Source: Acinetobacter vivianii (GTDB lineage Bacteria; Pseudomonadota; Gammaproteobacteria; Pseudomonadales; Moraxellaceae). From it: a stretch of DNA of 64,000 nucleotides. This document shows, one piece after another, positions 21,150 through 29,334 of the stretch. The stretch is taken from contig NZ_BMDR01000007.1 in assembly GCF_014635885.1 (NCBI RefSeq), positions 62,001-126,000 on the forward strand, in the 5' to 3' direction. The notes below the pieces were generated by a model, which searched no databases, had not been told where the DNA came from, and saw only the letters and a program-made list of their open reading frames with translations. Position 1 is the stretch's first letter; every line of letters begins with the position of its first letter. Position numbers and translations under genes: made by a program.

Positions 21150-21184
21150 TAGAATAGAAGCAATATAAAAATAGAGCGTACGCA

Positions 21185-21880
21185 ATGTTTCTTGAGGGAA
21201 AAATTAAAAAATACAATTCAGAGCGCGGTTTTGGTTTTATTCAGGTAGAAGGAAGAACATCAGATATTTTCTTTCATATTACTGATTTTCCAAAAATGAC
21301 TGGTGAACCGAAACTAGGGGAAAGGCTTAAATTTCTGATTGTTGAAGAGCATGGAAAATTTAAAGCAACTAATATTGTTCGATTGGACTTAAAAAGGGAA
21401 AGCCCGATTTCTGAAATCACTCCTAATGAAAAATTGACTGTACCAACGTTATCTAACCGTACTCAAGAGACTTCCAAGAAAGGAGTAACATTTACCATCG
21501 TGGGCTTGATTGTAATTGCAATCTTAAGTGGTTTAGTTTTTCATAAGTATCAATCTTATCAGCAATCAAAAAAACTAAAAGCTGCTCAGTTGATCGAAGA
21601 GCAAAGGAAAATTGTAGAACAACAACGACAAGCTATTGGTGAATTACCAGAGGTGAAATTGTCAGAAAAAACCAAGAGGGCACTCGAATCTAGTCATGTC
21701 CAATCTGTTCAGAACAAATCATCTACTAAAGCAAATCACCAATTCCAGTGTGATGGACGAGAGCACTGTTCCCAAATGAGCTCTTATGAGGAAGCATTGT
21801 TCTTTTTAAAAAATTGTCCTAATACAAAAATGGATGGTGATGGGGACGGTATTCCTTGTGAACGTCAATTCGGACGTTAA
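21185..21880 (+). CDS. Membrane-anchored cold-shock-domain / Excalibur protein
   Basis: 231-aa modular protein. Residues 1-68 are a cold-shock domain (RGFGFIQ and DIFFHIT motifs). Residues about 100-120 are a single membrane helix (GVTFTIVGLIVIAILSGLVF). Residues about 122-153 are a charged coiled coil. Residues about 187-228 are an Excalibur motif with cysteines 189, 195, 211 and 225 and the calcium-loop-like sequence DGDGDGIPC. By topology the nucleic-acid-binding domain should be cytoplasmic and the Excalibur part periplasmic. Function unknown. Separate transcript, preceded by a terminator. Confidence 0.8.
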   Translation: MFLEGKIKKYNSERGFGFIQVEGRTSDIFFHITDFPKMTGEPKLGERLKFLIVEEHGKFKATNIVRLDLKRESPISEITPNEKLTVPTLSNRTQETSKKGVTFTIVGLIVIAILSGLVFHKYQSYQQSKKLKAAQLIEEQRKIVEQQRQAIGELPEVKLSEKTKRALESSHVQSVQNKSSTKANHQFQCDGREHCSQMSSYEEALFFLKNCPNTKMDGDGDGIPCERQFGR

Positions 21881-22022
21881 ATATGGAGCATAGGCAGTGA
21901 GGGAGAGTACTGTTTAAATAACACATGTTATTGAATAGACTAAAATTAAGATAAGACAAAATAAAGTTTCTAAGATAGCGGTGTAGACTTTGAGATGAAT
22001 TTCCGAGGTTGCTTCTTATTGT

Positions 22023-22048
22023 TAAAGTAATAAATAGTTATTACTTTA
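22023..22048. promoter_or_regulatory. Perfect 11-bp inverted repeat upstream of a TonB receptor gene
   Basis: TAAAGTAATAA, four-base spacer ATAG, TTATTACTTTA. It lies about 45-70 bp before the receptor start and next to a Fur-like sequence. It could be an operator or an mRNA hairpin. Confidence 0.4.
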
Positions 22049-22053
22049 TTAAT

Positions 22054-22072
22054 GGTTTTTATTATCATTTGT
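22054..22072 (-). promoter_or_regulatory. Weak Fur-box-like site
   Basis: Read on the minus strand the 19-mer matches the Fur consensus GATAATGATAATCATTATC at about 12 of 19 positions, including the central TGATAAT. Its place just upstream of a siderophore receptor makes iron repression plausible. The match is modest in an AT-rich region. Confidence 0.35.
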
Positions 22073-22090
22073 TAATTATTCTTATATAAT

Positions 22091-24304
22091 ATGATCAAAT
22101 TTTTATCGGGGTATGGTCACTTGAAAAAGAATATATTGTTTCTATCTCTCATTGCATTACCTATGTTTGCTGTGGCTGAAGAAAATACAGTTTTACCAAC
22201 GATTGTCGTAAAAGCCGACTCACAAGCAACAGATGCAACAGGTAAACTTAAAAAAGATGCAAGTTTAGGTATCCTCGGTGAGAAAGCTGTATTGGATACG
22301 CCGTTCAGTATCCAGTCCTATACCGAGCAGGCAATTAAAGATAAGCAAGCGGATTCGATCGCAGGCATTCTTAAAAATGATCCAAGTATTCGTACCACCA
22401 CCAATAGTGGGCATTTAAACGAAAACTTTATGATTCGCGGCTTTGCGGTGACATGGGAAGATGCCAATATTAATGGTGCTTATGGCATGTCGCCAAGTGG
22501 TCGTACACCGACTGATATTTTAAGCTCTGCCAGTGTATTGAAAGGTCCAAATGCATTAATTGCAGGCATGGCACCAGGTGGGAGTATTGGTGGAGTCGTA
22601 ATGGCAACGACCAAACGTGCGGATCGCGATCTGACCCAAGTCTCTGCGATGTACGAGGATGGTGGTTACTACAAATCAGGTTTTGATGTATCTCGCCGTT
22701 TTGGTGAAGACAACAAATTTGGTGCGCGTGTCAGTGCGACTTATGGACAAGGTGAACATATTGTTGACGGGCTAGAAGATGAAAATACGGCTGCGGTACT
22801 AGCACTCGACTATACGACTGATCAGGCCAAAATTAACTTTGATGCTTATTCGGTACGAGATAAGCGTGATGGTGGTTCACCAGCAATGATCTCTTTTGCG
22901 ACTTTGGGACGTGTTTTACCAGCACCAGATGGAAAACTGAATTATTTCCCACATTTAGAAGGTATGCAAAGTGCTAATTATGTGGGCTTATCAGGAGAAT
23001 ATAAGCTTCTACCAAATTTAAAAGCATTTGCTGGCGCTGGGTTCAATGAGCGTGAATACCGTGGGCATTTATTTGGTACCCGTATGATCGTAGGCGATTA
23101 TCCCGTTAATCATCAAGGCATAGGTAATACCAGTCCATTGGTCGGTGCGGATGGCGATGCACTGGCACAATATTATCGAGTCGGTTCAAAGGAACATAAC
23201 ACCACCTTTAATGCAGGTTTAGAAGGTCAGATTTTTACAGGTGATATTTCTCATACACTGGCATTCCGAGCAGATTACCTGAAACGTAAATATAGTCAGC
23301 ATCAAGGACGTGGTGCAAAAGAAGTTTACTTTCCGACCAATATCTATGATCCAAGTAGCGAAGGGCATATGCCTGATACTTGGCCAGTCATTGTACCTTT
23401 CGCAGATGATGTCTATGTCAGCTATAGCTTAAGTGATCAGATTTCTATGCTGGATGACAAGCTACAGTTTATTTTAGGTGTACGCTATCAAGACATGAAT
23501 TTAAAAGCGCTGACGACCAATGCACCGCCATTGAAAGATGATAAGTTATCTCCAAGTGCCGCCATTGTTGTGAAACCTTTTGGTGAAGAAACTTCATTCT
23601 ATGTGAGTTATGTGGAAGGTCTGGTTCGAGGTGCAACGGTATCTAATGAGGCAGATGCAAATTACAATAAAACATTTGCCCCATTTGAAAGTAAGCAATA
23701 TGAAATTGGTGCGAAATATCAAGGTGATCGTTGGTTACACACTTTAGCGCTGTATCAAATTAAAAAACCGAGCACGATGACAGATACAAGCTATCGTGAT
23801 CCGAACAATGCAAATATTAAGCAAATCACAACAGATGGTGCGAAGACTGAATCAAAAGGTGTTGAGTACGGTTTCTCTGGTAAAGTGACGGAAGACTTAA
23901 TCGTTTACGGTAATCTGGCTTATATTGATACCGAATATAAGAAAGGACTCTTAACGGGTGGAGTCGATATATCTGGCAATACCATTGAGGGTACACCAGA
24001 GATTACCGCAGGCGTTGGTGTAGATTACACCTTACCCTATGTAGAAGGTTTAAGCGTAAATGCATTTGTGACTTATGTGGATGACCAATACTTAACTGCG
24101 AACAATAATTTAAAATTACCTGATTATACCTTGGTTGATTTAGGGGCGAAGTACGCAACTAAATTGGGTGGAGTAAATACAACTTTCCGTGCCAATGTGG
24201 ATAATGTCGCTGATAAGAAATATTGGGATGGCGTGTTTACCAGTGGCTTTACTACAGTTGGCGCAGGTCGTACTTATAAACTTGGTGTGAGCTTCGACTT
24301 CTAA
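22091..24304 (+). CDS. TonB-dependent siderophore receptor
   Basis: Outer-membrane receptor of about 737 aa for a ferric siderophore, driven by TonB. A signal peptide ends near AVAEE. The plug domain follows (TPFSIQSYTEQAIKDKQADSIAGIL, then a ferrichrome-receptor-like VLKGPNALIAG), then a 22-strand barrel ending in aromatic Phe (LGVSFDF). The ATG at 22091 gives ten extra residues; the TTG at 22121, with GGGG upstream, would begin MKKNILFLSLIALPMF, a cleaner signal peptide. The ligand cannot be told from sequence. Terminator directly downstream. Confidence 0.88.
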   Translation: MIKFLSGYGHLKKNILFLSLIALPMFAVAEENTVLPTIVVKADSQATDATGKLKKDASLGILGEKAVLDTPFSIQSYTEQAIKDKQADSIAGILKNDPSIRTTTNSGHLNENFMIRGFAVTWEDANINGAYGMSPSGRTPTDILSSASVLKGPNALIAGMAPGGSIGGVVMATTKRADRDLTQVSAMYEDGGYYKSGFDVSRRFGEDNKFGARVSATYGQGEHIVDGLEDENTAAVLALDYTTDQAKINFDAYSVRDKRDGGSPAMISFATLGRVLPAPDGKLNYFPHLEGMQSANYVGLSGEYKLLPNLKAFAGAGFNEREYRGHLFGTRMIVGDYPVNHQGIGNTSPLVGADGDALAQYYRVGSKEHNTTFNAGLEGQIFTGDISHTLAFRADYLKRKYSQHQGRGAKEVYFPTNIYDPSSEGHMPDTWPVIVPFADDVYVSYSLSDQISMLDDKLQFILGVRYQDMNLKALTTNAPPLKDDKLSPSAAIVVKPFGEETSFYVSYVEGLVRGATVSNEADANYNKTFAPFESKQYEIGAKYQGDRWLHTLALYQIKKPSTMTDTSYRDPNNANIKQITTDGAKTESKGVEYGFSGKVTEDLIVYGNLAYIDTEYKKGLLTGGVDISGNTIEGTPEITAGVGVDYTLPYVEGLSVNAFVTYVDDQYLTANNNLKLPDYTLVDLGAKYATKLGGVNTTFRANVDNVADKKYWDGVFTSGFTTVGAGRTYKLGVSFDF

Positions 24305-24316
24305 ACCGAACTGCAT

Positions 24317-24349
24317 AAAAAAATGCTTCCAAGTGGAAGCATTTTTTTA
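24317..24349. terminator. Bidirectional terminator between the TonB receptor and the lysR gene
   Basis: AAAAAATGCTTCC, loop AAGT, GGAAGCATTTTTTT. A and T runs on both sides let it serve both converging genes. Confidence 0.85.
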
Positions 24350-24358
24350 TTTGAAAAT

Positions 24359-25243
24359 TTAAACCTTTGCTTCGCAAAATTGCAAAAAGGCTTTTAAACC
24401 TGGCCCTTGATATTTTTGGCGATGGACGAGCATATAAAGCGGACGGGTTAATTCCCAATAAGGCGTATCTAGAATGACTAACTGGCCTTTTTCCTGAAGA
24501 GGTTCAATCGCCAGTTTGGAAATACATGACATGCCCAAACCACCTGCGACTATTTTTAAAATCGCTTCATTATGGCCCAGTGTTAAACGGATATTGGCAT
24601 CTGGTAAATCTTGTAAAATAGCATTATCAAACACTTCACGTGTTCCTGAACCTTCTTCACGTAAGATCCATTCTACTTCATCAAAATCTGCCGGTGTAAT
24701 GGGGCGGTTGAGCTGTGCAAGAGGATGATCAGGCGCACAACATACAGCCAGTTCATCATTACGCCAATGAATACATTGCAGTTGTGGTAAATGACATGAA
24801 CCTTCGATTAAGGCGAGATCAAGCTGAAATTGATTCACTGCTTCAATCATTTGACGGGTATTACCCACTTGCAGTTGGAGATGCGCTTGCGGATGACGTT
24901 GTAAAAAATCAGCCATCAAATCAGGCATTAAATAATCACTGATGGTGAGTGTTGCCCCAAGGCGTAAATCAATGCTTTGCAACTCGCCTTTGGCCGCTTG
25001 TTCAAAAGCTTCACAACGCCCTAAAATCTCAAGCGCTTGAGGAAGTAAAAAACGTCCTAGATCATTCAGTTGTAAGCGTTTTCCTAGACGGTCGAATAGT
25101 GGTGCGCCCAGACCATCTTCTAAATCTGCTAAGGCCATACTTGCCGCACTTTGTGTGAGACGAACAGCATCACTCGCTTTGGTTACAGTTCCCTCTTGAG
25201 CGACCGCCACGAAAACAGCCAATTGGCGTAATGTCATGCGCAT
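24359..25243 (-). CDS. LysR-family transcriptional regulator (FinR-like position)
   Basis: 294 aa. The N-terminal winged helix-turn-helix (residues about 3-62) has RQLAVFVAVAQEGTVTKASDAVRLTQSAASMALADLE. The rest is a LysR effector-binding domain. It is divergent from the ferredoxin-NADP reductase gene with 84 bp between starts. This matches the finR-fpr arrangement known in Pseudomonas, where the LysR protein activates fpr under oxidative or superoxide stress. The name is by position, not proven. Confidence 0.85.
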   Translation of the reverse strand: MRMTLRQLAVFVAVAQEGTVTKASDAVRLTQSAASMALADLEDGLGAPLFDRLGKRLQLNDLGRFLLPQALEILGRCEAFEQAAKGELQSIDLRLGATLTISDYLMPDLMADFLQRHPQAHLQLQVGNTRQMIEAVNQFQLDLALIEGSCHLPQLQCIHWRNDELAVCCAPDHPLAQLNRPITPADFDEVEWILREEGSGTREVFDNAILQDLPDANIRLTLGHNEAILKIVAGGLGMSCISKLAIEPLQEKGQLVILDTPYWELTRPLYMLVHRQKYQGPGLKAFLQFCEAKV

Positions 25244-25327
25244 GTTAAATAGCCTTAATGTTTTGAGTATCCATCATTTATTCGATCATGCTAACATGAG
25301 CCTACTGTTTCGTGCCACGTTCAAATC

Positions 25328-26089
25328 ATGTCAATTGAAAAATTTAGCGTAGAAAAGGTTTTATCTGTACACCGCTGGGCTGACAATCTGTTTAGTTTTA
25401 CCATGACCCGTCCAGCCCATTTTAAATTCACCGCAGGGCAGTTTGCCCGTATTGGTTTAATGGTGAATGGCGAACTGGTGGTTCGTGCTTATTCGGTGGT
25501 GTCTTCACCCTTTGATGAAACGCTAGAATTCTTTTCAATTGTGGTACCCGATGGCGCATTTACTTCAAATCTGCAACACCTTAAAGTGGGTGATGAGCTG
25601 TATCTGGAAAAGATCTCGTATGGTTATTTAACCCTTGCGCGTTATCAACAACCTTTACCGCAGGATTTATGGTTATTGGGGACAGGGACTGGTCTGGCGC
25701 CGTTCTTATCGATGCTGCAAGATTTTGAAACATGGAATAAATATCAGCACATCAATCTGGTTTATAGCGTTCGTACCGAGTCTGAACTGGCTTATGTAGA
25801 TCGTATTCAAGAGATTGCGGCGCTGTTTGGTGAAGGGCATACGGGCTTTAAATTTGTCCCGATCATCACGCGTGATCCAGAGGCGCCATTACATGATCGT
25901 TTACCTGTGCTGATTGGTAATGGTGAACTGGAAAAAGCCGTTGGCTTGGATTTGAATCCAGCCAGCAGTCATGTGATGTTATGTGGTAATCCGCAAATGG
26001 TGGAAGACACCAAAGAAGCGCTAAAACAGCGTGGTTTAATTATGAATCGTCGTGGTGAAGGTAATATTGCCGTAGAAAATTACTGGTAA
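25328..26089 (+). CDS. fpr: Ferredoxin/flavodoxin-NADP+ reductase
   Basis: FAD enzyme of 253 aa that passes electrons between NADPH and ferredoxin or flavodoxin, supporting Fe-S repair and stress defence. FAD-binding motif RAYSVVSSP. NADP-binding GTGTGLAPFLSML. C-terminal MLCGNPQMVEDTK and the terminal IAVENYW with the stacking aromatic at the end, as in bacterial subclass Fpr. Likely controlled by the divergent LysR gene. Confidence 0.92.
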   Translation: MSIEKFSVEKVLSVHRWADNLFSFTMTRPAHFKFTAGQFARIGLMVNGELVVRAYSVVSSPFDETLEFFSIVVPDGAFTSNLQHLKVGDELYLEKISYGYLTLARYQQPLPQDLWLLGTGTGLAPFLSMLQDFETWNKYQHINLVYSVRTESELAYVDRIQEIAALFGEGHTGFKFVPIITRDPEAPLHDRLPVLIGNGELEKAVGLDLNPASSHVMLCGNPQMVEDTKEALKQRGLIMNRRGEGNIAVENYW

Positions 26090-26137
26090 CAGACTTCGGT
26101 TGAGACGATTCATTTGAATGGGAGAGGAGGGATATGT

Positions 26138-26572
26138 TTAGTGAACAAACATATCCATAAATTCACGGATTTCCTGAATCGCCGTGTCTACATCGGTGGT
26201 TAACCAAGTCGGTTCAAATAACCCAATGTAATGCTCAAGGCGTTCTTGAGGAACGACCAGACGTACAGGACAATCTTCTTCCAGTAAGCGCCACGGCAAG
26301 ATGGGAACTTCGTTGTCTAAAAAAGGCTGTACATTACGAATATCAATGATCATGGCATTGATACAGTCTGGTAATGGCATCACCGAAAACTCTTCTGTGC
26401 GGCGACGAAAATATTCCAGATCACCCCATTTCAGGATATAGCTTGGCTTATTAAATTCAATAATTCCAATCAAATGTTCATCGCGTGTGTGATGTAAAAA
26501 ACATTGATGTGTTACATCAGTGTCCAAATCAAGAGAAACACTTTGTTGGCTATAGGACATAAAGCAAAACAT
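26138..26572 (-). CDS. Hypothetical protein, 144 aa
   Basis: Not recognised. Soluble protein, no signal peptide, rich in aromatic and acidic residues (WGDLEYFRRRTEEF, LPWRLLEEDCPVRLV). The pattern of a central MIIDIRNV strand between helices suggests an alpha/beta fold. Starts at 26572 or at the second ATG at 26560; neither has a clear SD. It converges on fpr, so it is a separate transcript. Confidence 0.65.
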   Translation of the reverse strand: MFCFMSYSQQSVSLDLDTDVTHQCFLHHTRDEHLIGIIEFNKPSYILKWGDLEYFRRRTEEFSVMPLPDCINAMIIDIRNVQPFLDNEVPILPWRLLEEDCPVRLVVPQERLEHYIGLFEPTWLTTDVDTAIQEIREFMDMFVH

Positions 26573-26765
26573 TTAAAAAACGGGACTGAGCATTATAGCT
26601 TATTTTTGTTGCCCGCTAAAGCCGCCTATATTTTAAACAAAAAATAAAATAAAAAAAGTAGAGTTCTGCAACCAGCGCAACGATAGTCCGAAGCTTCTTC
26701 ACACAATGCTACACAGCACGTTGCTAATATAAATATTGAAAAGTAAAAGGATGAGGGCTGCTATC

Positions 26766-26966
26766 ATGCATGATTTTAGTAAGCCACAACCCCATGTGGC
26801 GAGCAAAGAAGAAATTACCAAAAAGAGAAGATTACCCGTTTATATTTTGATTCTGGTGGGAATCTTCCTGATTGCATTACTTGTTTATATGGTTGCTGAT
26901 CATTCAGCCAATCCAACTGCACAAGTGATTCTGTCACAAATGCAGTCGGCAGTTCTGAATGCTTAG
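26766..26966 (+). CDS. Small single-span membrane protein, 66 aa
   Basis: The ATG at 26766 has AGGATGAGG upstream at a suitable distance; earlier in-frame TTG and ATG codons exist at 26736 and 26751. A charged N terminus (KEEITKKRR) is followed by one membrane helix, LPVYILILVGIFLIALLVYMV, and a short polar tail. Topology should be N-in by the positive-inside rule. Function unknown. A strong terminator follows. Confidence 0.65.
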   Translation: MHDFSKPQPHVASKEEITKKRRLPVYILILVGIFLIALLVYMVADHSANPTAQVILSQMQSAVLNA

Positions 26967-27000
26967 ACAAGCATATTTTAAGACCGAGAATTAATTCTTC

Positions 27001-27035
27001 AAAAAGCTCATTGGTGTGAATCAATGAGCTTTTTT
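27001..27035 (+). terminator. Terminator after the 66-aa membrane protein
   Basis: AAAAAGCTCATTG, loop GTGTGAAT, CAATGAGCTTTTTT. Confidence 0.85.
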
Positions 27036-27195
27036 GCAATATTTTGCGCACTTTTTGTTGTATTAGTGCTGCCATTTATTGATTGGAAAATAGACAAAAA
27101 TTATGGTGGAAGCATCCATAAATCATGTTCTTAGTTCATAGAGCAACCATGGGTGGACTGTACAAGACTGAAAAACACAACATAAGGATAACAAC

Positions 27196-28824
27196 ATGAA
27201 TGAATTTTTTAATGACCCCTCCAACCGAGGAGGATTTGATGCAATGTATTATTGGGATCAATTTCACCCGATTTTAGCTGCAATTGTAATTCTGCTGGTC
27301 GGCTGGATTATTGCTCTGGTGGTTGCAGCGGGTGTAAAAAAATTACTGCAAAAACTTGATACCAATCATAAATTGTCGTCTGCAACTGGTCGTACCCCAA
27401 ATATTGAGAATCTGATTTCCAAGCTGGTATTCTGGTTTATCATGATTCTAGCGGTTGTGGGTGCATTAAATGTCTTAAATATCAGTGGTGTGAGTGATCC
27501 ATTTAGCAATATGGTCGGGCGGATTCTGGCCTTTATTCCTAACCTGTTTGCTGCTGTTGCAGTCGGTTTTATTGGCTGGATTGTTGCCCGTCTGGTACGC
27601 GCAGGATTAACCAATGTACTTGCCAGAACCGAGCTGGATGAGAAGCTGAGCGGTGAGGTCGGTGTCAGTTCACTGAGCAGCAATATTGGTGAGATTTTTT
27701 ACTGGCTGGTTTTATTACTGTTCTTGCCGATTGTTTTATCGATTCTCGGTTTAACAGGGCTATTAATTCCTGTACAGAACATGGTGAATGATGCCGTTGC
27801 TTATTTACCGAATTTATTTATTACTGGTGTCATTATCTTCGTCGGTTATATTCTTGCGAAGATTGTACGTGGCATTGTTGAAGGTTTAAGTAATAGTCTG
27901 GGTTTACAAACACAGGCTGAAAAAGTAGGGCTATTTAAAAATTCAAATGTCTCTAAATTTTTAGGCTCTTTTGTCTTCGCCGTCATTATTATTACCACTT
28001 TAATTGTGGCATTTGAAGCACTTGGTATCGAAGCGATTTCTCAACCAGCGACATCAATGCTGAATGAAATCATGCACGCGATTCCACAAATTATTGCGGC
28101 AGGCCTGATTCTAATTGTGGCTTATATTGTTTCGCGTTTTGTTGGACGTTTAGTGGCTGAATTGATTTCAGGTGCGGGTGTCGATGAAATTCCAATGAAA
28201 CTCGATGTACAACGTTTCCTTGGACAGACTCGTGTTTCAGATGTGGTTGGCTGTCTAATCGTGTTCTTCACCATGCTATTTGCTGTTTCAGAAGCAGCGA
28301 ATCGTCTGGGGCTGGAACAGGTGAGCGTACTCATCGCCATGTTTATCCAGTTCGGTGCAAGTATCCTTCTAGGTGCAGTAATTCTGGTGATCGGCTTCTG
28401 GCTGGCGAATGTGGTTGCCAATGTCGTTCAACGCGGTGAATATAATAGCTCTCGCTGGTTAGGTAATCTGGTCCGTATTTTAATTATGGGACTTGTGATT
28501 GCGATGGGCTTGAAAGCAATGGGTATTGCCGATTCTATTGTTAATCTGGCATTCGGTTTAACACTGGGTTCAGTTGCAGTCGCATTTGCATTGGCCTTTG
28601 GTTTAGGCGGTCGTCAACCGGCAGAGCGTTTACTTGGTGATTTACTGGATAAGGCAAAAACAGAAGGCAACAAACCAAATCCGTTGCACAAGGATGAGGT
28701 TAAGCCAGCAGCGCCTGTGAGCCCAGCGCCAACGACTCCAGTGAATCCTGTGAGTCCGACACCAACTTCATCAGATACTCCGGCGAATCCAACACCACCA
28801 ACTCCGCCATATTCGGATGAATAG
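27196..28824 (+). CDS. CmpX-like mechanosensitive ion channel family protein
   Basis: 542-aa inner-membrane protein with repeated conserved TM-helix units, as in PF05552 proteins. Each unit resembles [IV]xxxPN[LI]xxAxxx[FIL]x[GA][WY][IL][LV]A, seen at AFIPNLFAAVAVGFIGWIVA, AYLPNLFITGVIIFVGYILA and AIPQIIAAGLILIVAYIVS. About 10-12 helices. Near residue 470 comes a glycine-rich MscS-like segment (VAFALAFGLGGR). The C-terminal tail of about 50 residues is Pro-rich. Likely role: osmotic or tension sensing. Monocistronic with its own terminator. Confidence 0.82.
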   Translation: MNEFFNDPSNRGGFDAMYYWDQFHPILAAIVILLVGWIIALVVAAGVKKLLQKLDTNHKLSSATGRTPNIENLISKLVFWFIMILAVVGALNVLNISGVSDPFSNMVGRILAFIPNLFAAVAVGFIGWIVARLVRAGLTNVLARTELDEKLSGEVGVSSLSSNIGEIFYWLVLLLFLPIVLSILGLTGLLIPVQNMVNDAVAYLPNLFITGVIIFVGYILAKIVRGIVEGLSNSLGLQTQAEKVGLFKNSNVSKFLGSFVFAVIIITTLIVAFEALGIEAISQPATSMLNEIMHAIPQIIAAGLILIVAYIVSRFVGRLVAELISGAGVDEIPMKLDVQRFLGQTRVSDVVGCLIVFFTMLFAVSEAANRLGLEQVSVLIAMFIQFGASILLGAVILVIGFWLANVVANVVQRGEYNSSRWLGNLVRILIMGLVIAMGLKAMGIADSIVNLAFGLTLGSVAVAFALAFGLGGRQPAERLLGDLLDKAKTEGNKPNPLHKDEVKPAAPVSPAPTTPVNPVSPTPTSSDTPANPTPPTPPYSDE

Positions 28825-28856
28825 TAAAAAATAATCTTTGATTTTTTCAATCAATT

Positions 28857-28892
28857 CGACCACTCTAAGCAGGGTGGTCGTTTTGTTTTTAT
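28857..28892 (+). terminator. Terminator after the CmpX-like gene
   Basis: CGACCACTCT, loop AAGC, AGGGTGGTCG (10-bp stem with one wobble), then TTTTGTTTTT. Confidence 0.85.
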
Positions 28893-29105
28893 TCGCACTT
28901 TTGACCTTTATTTGTAATGCTGTCCAGAGTTGTTAGGACTCACGTTTTGCATCCAGCTCAGCTCACAATGTGGAAAATTCTGAGCGAAGTGGAATGGGCA
29001 AGTTGCGCATTCGATTGGGTCGAAGTGAAAACTTGGCCTAAAAAGCAATTCATTTATAGATAAAGTCCCCATAGTCTCTCAATAAAAAGTTAATAGGAGA
29101 ACAGA

Positions 29106-29285
29106 ATGAAGAGGCCAAATCGTGTATTTGCACCGATTATTATTGCAGGTATTACTGTTGGTTTTTTGGCAAGTGCTTACAAATTTGTCGTGGCGAAATC
29201 AAGCCCAACCAAAGAGAAATCAATCGAAAATACCCAGAAAATCCCGTCTTCGGAAGCTGCTAATTCTTCAGATGAACCACATTAA
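29106..29285 (+). CDS. Small membrane protein, 59 aa
   Basis: Short gene with a good SD (AGGAGA, 7-8 bases before the ATG). The product starts MKRPNRVFAP, has one membrane helix (IIIAGITVGFLASAYKFVV) and a hydrophilic Ser/Lys/Glu tail ending SSDEPH. Looks like an N-in single-span or uncleaved signal-anchor protein. Function unknown. It lies in a 510-bp gap between the CmpX-like gene and the convergent flavoprotein gene. Confidence 0.6.
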   Translation: MKRPNRVFAPIIIAGITVGFLASAYKFVVAKSSPTKEKSIENTQKIPSSEAANSSDEPH

Positions 29286-29334
29286 GTATTGATTCATCTG
29301 AAGCCAAAGCGAAGGGTAAGTATCAAAACCGTAT

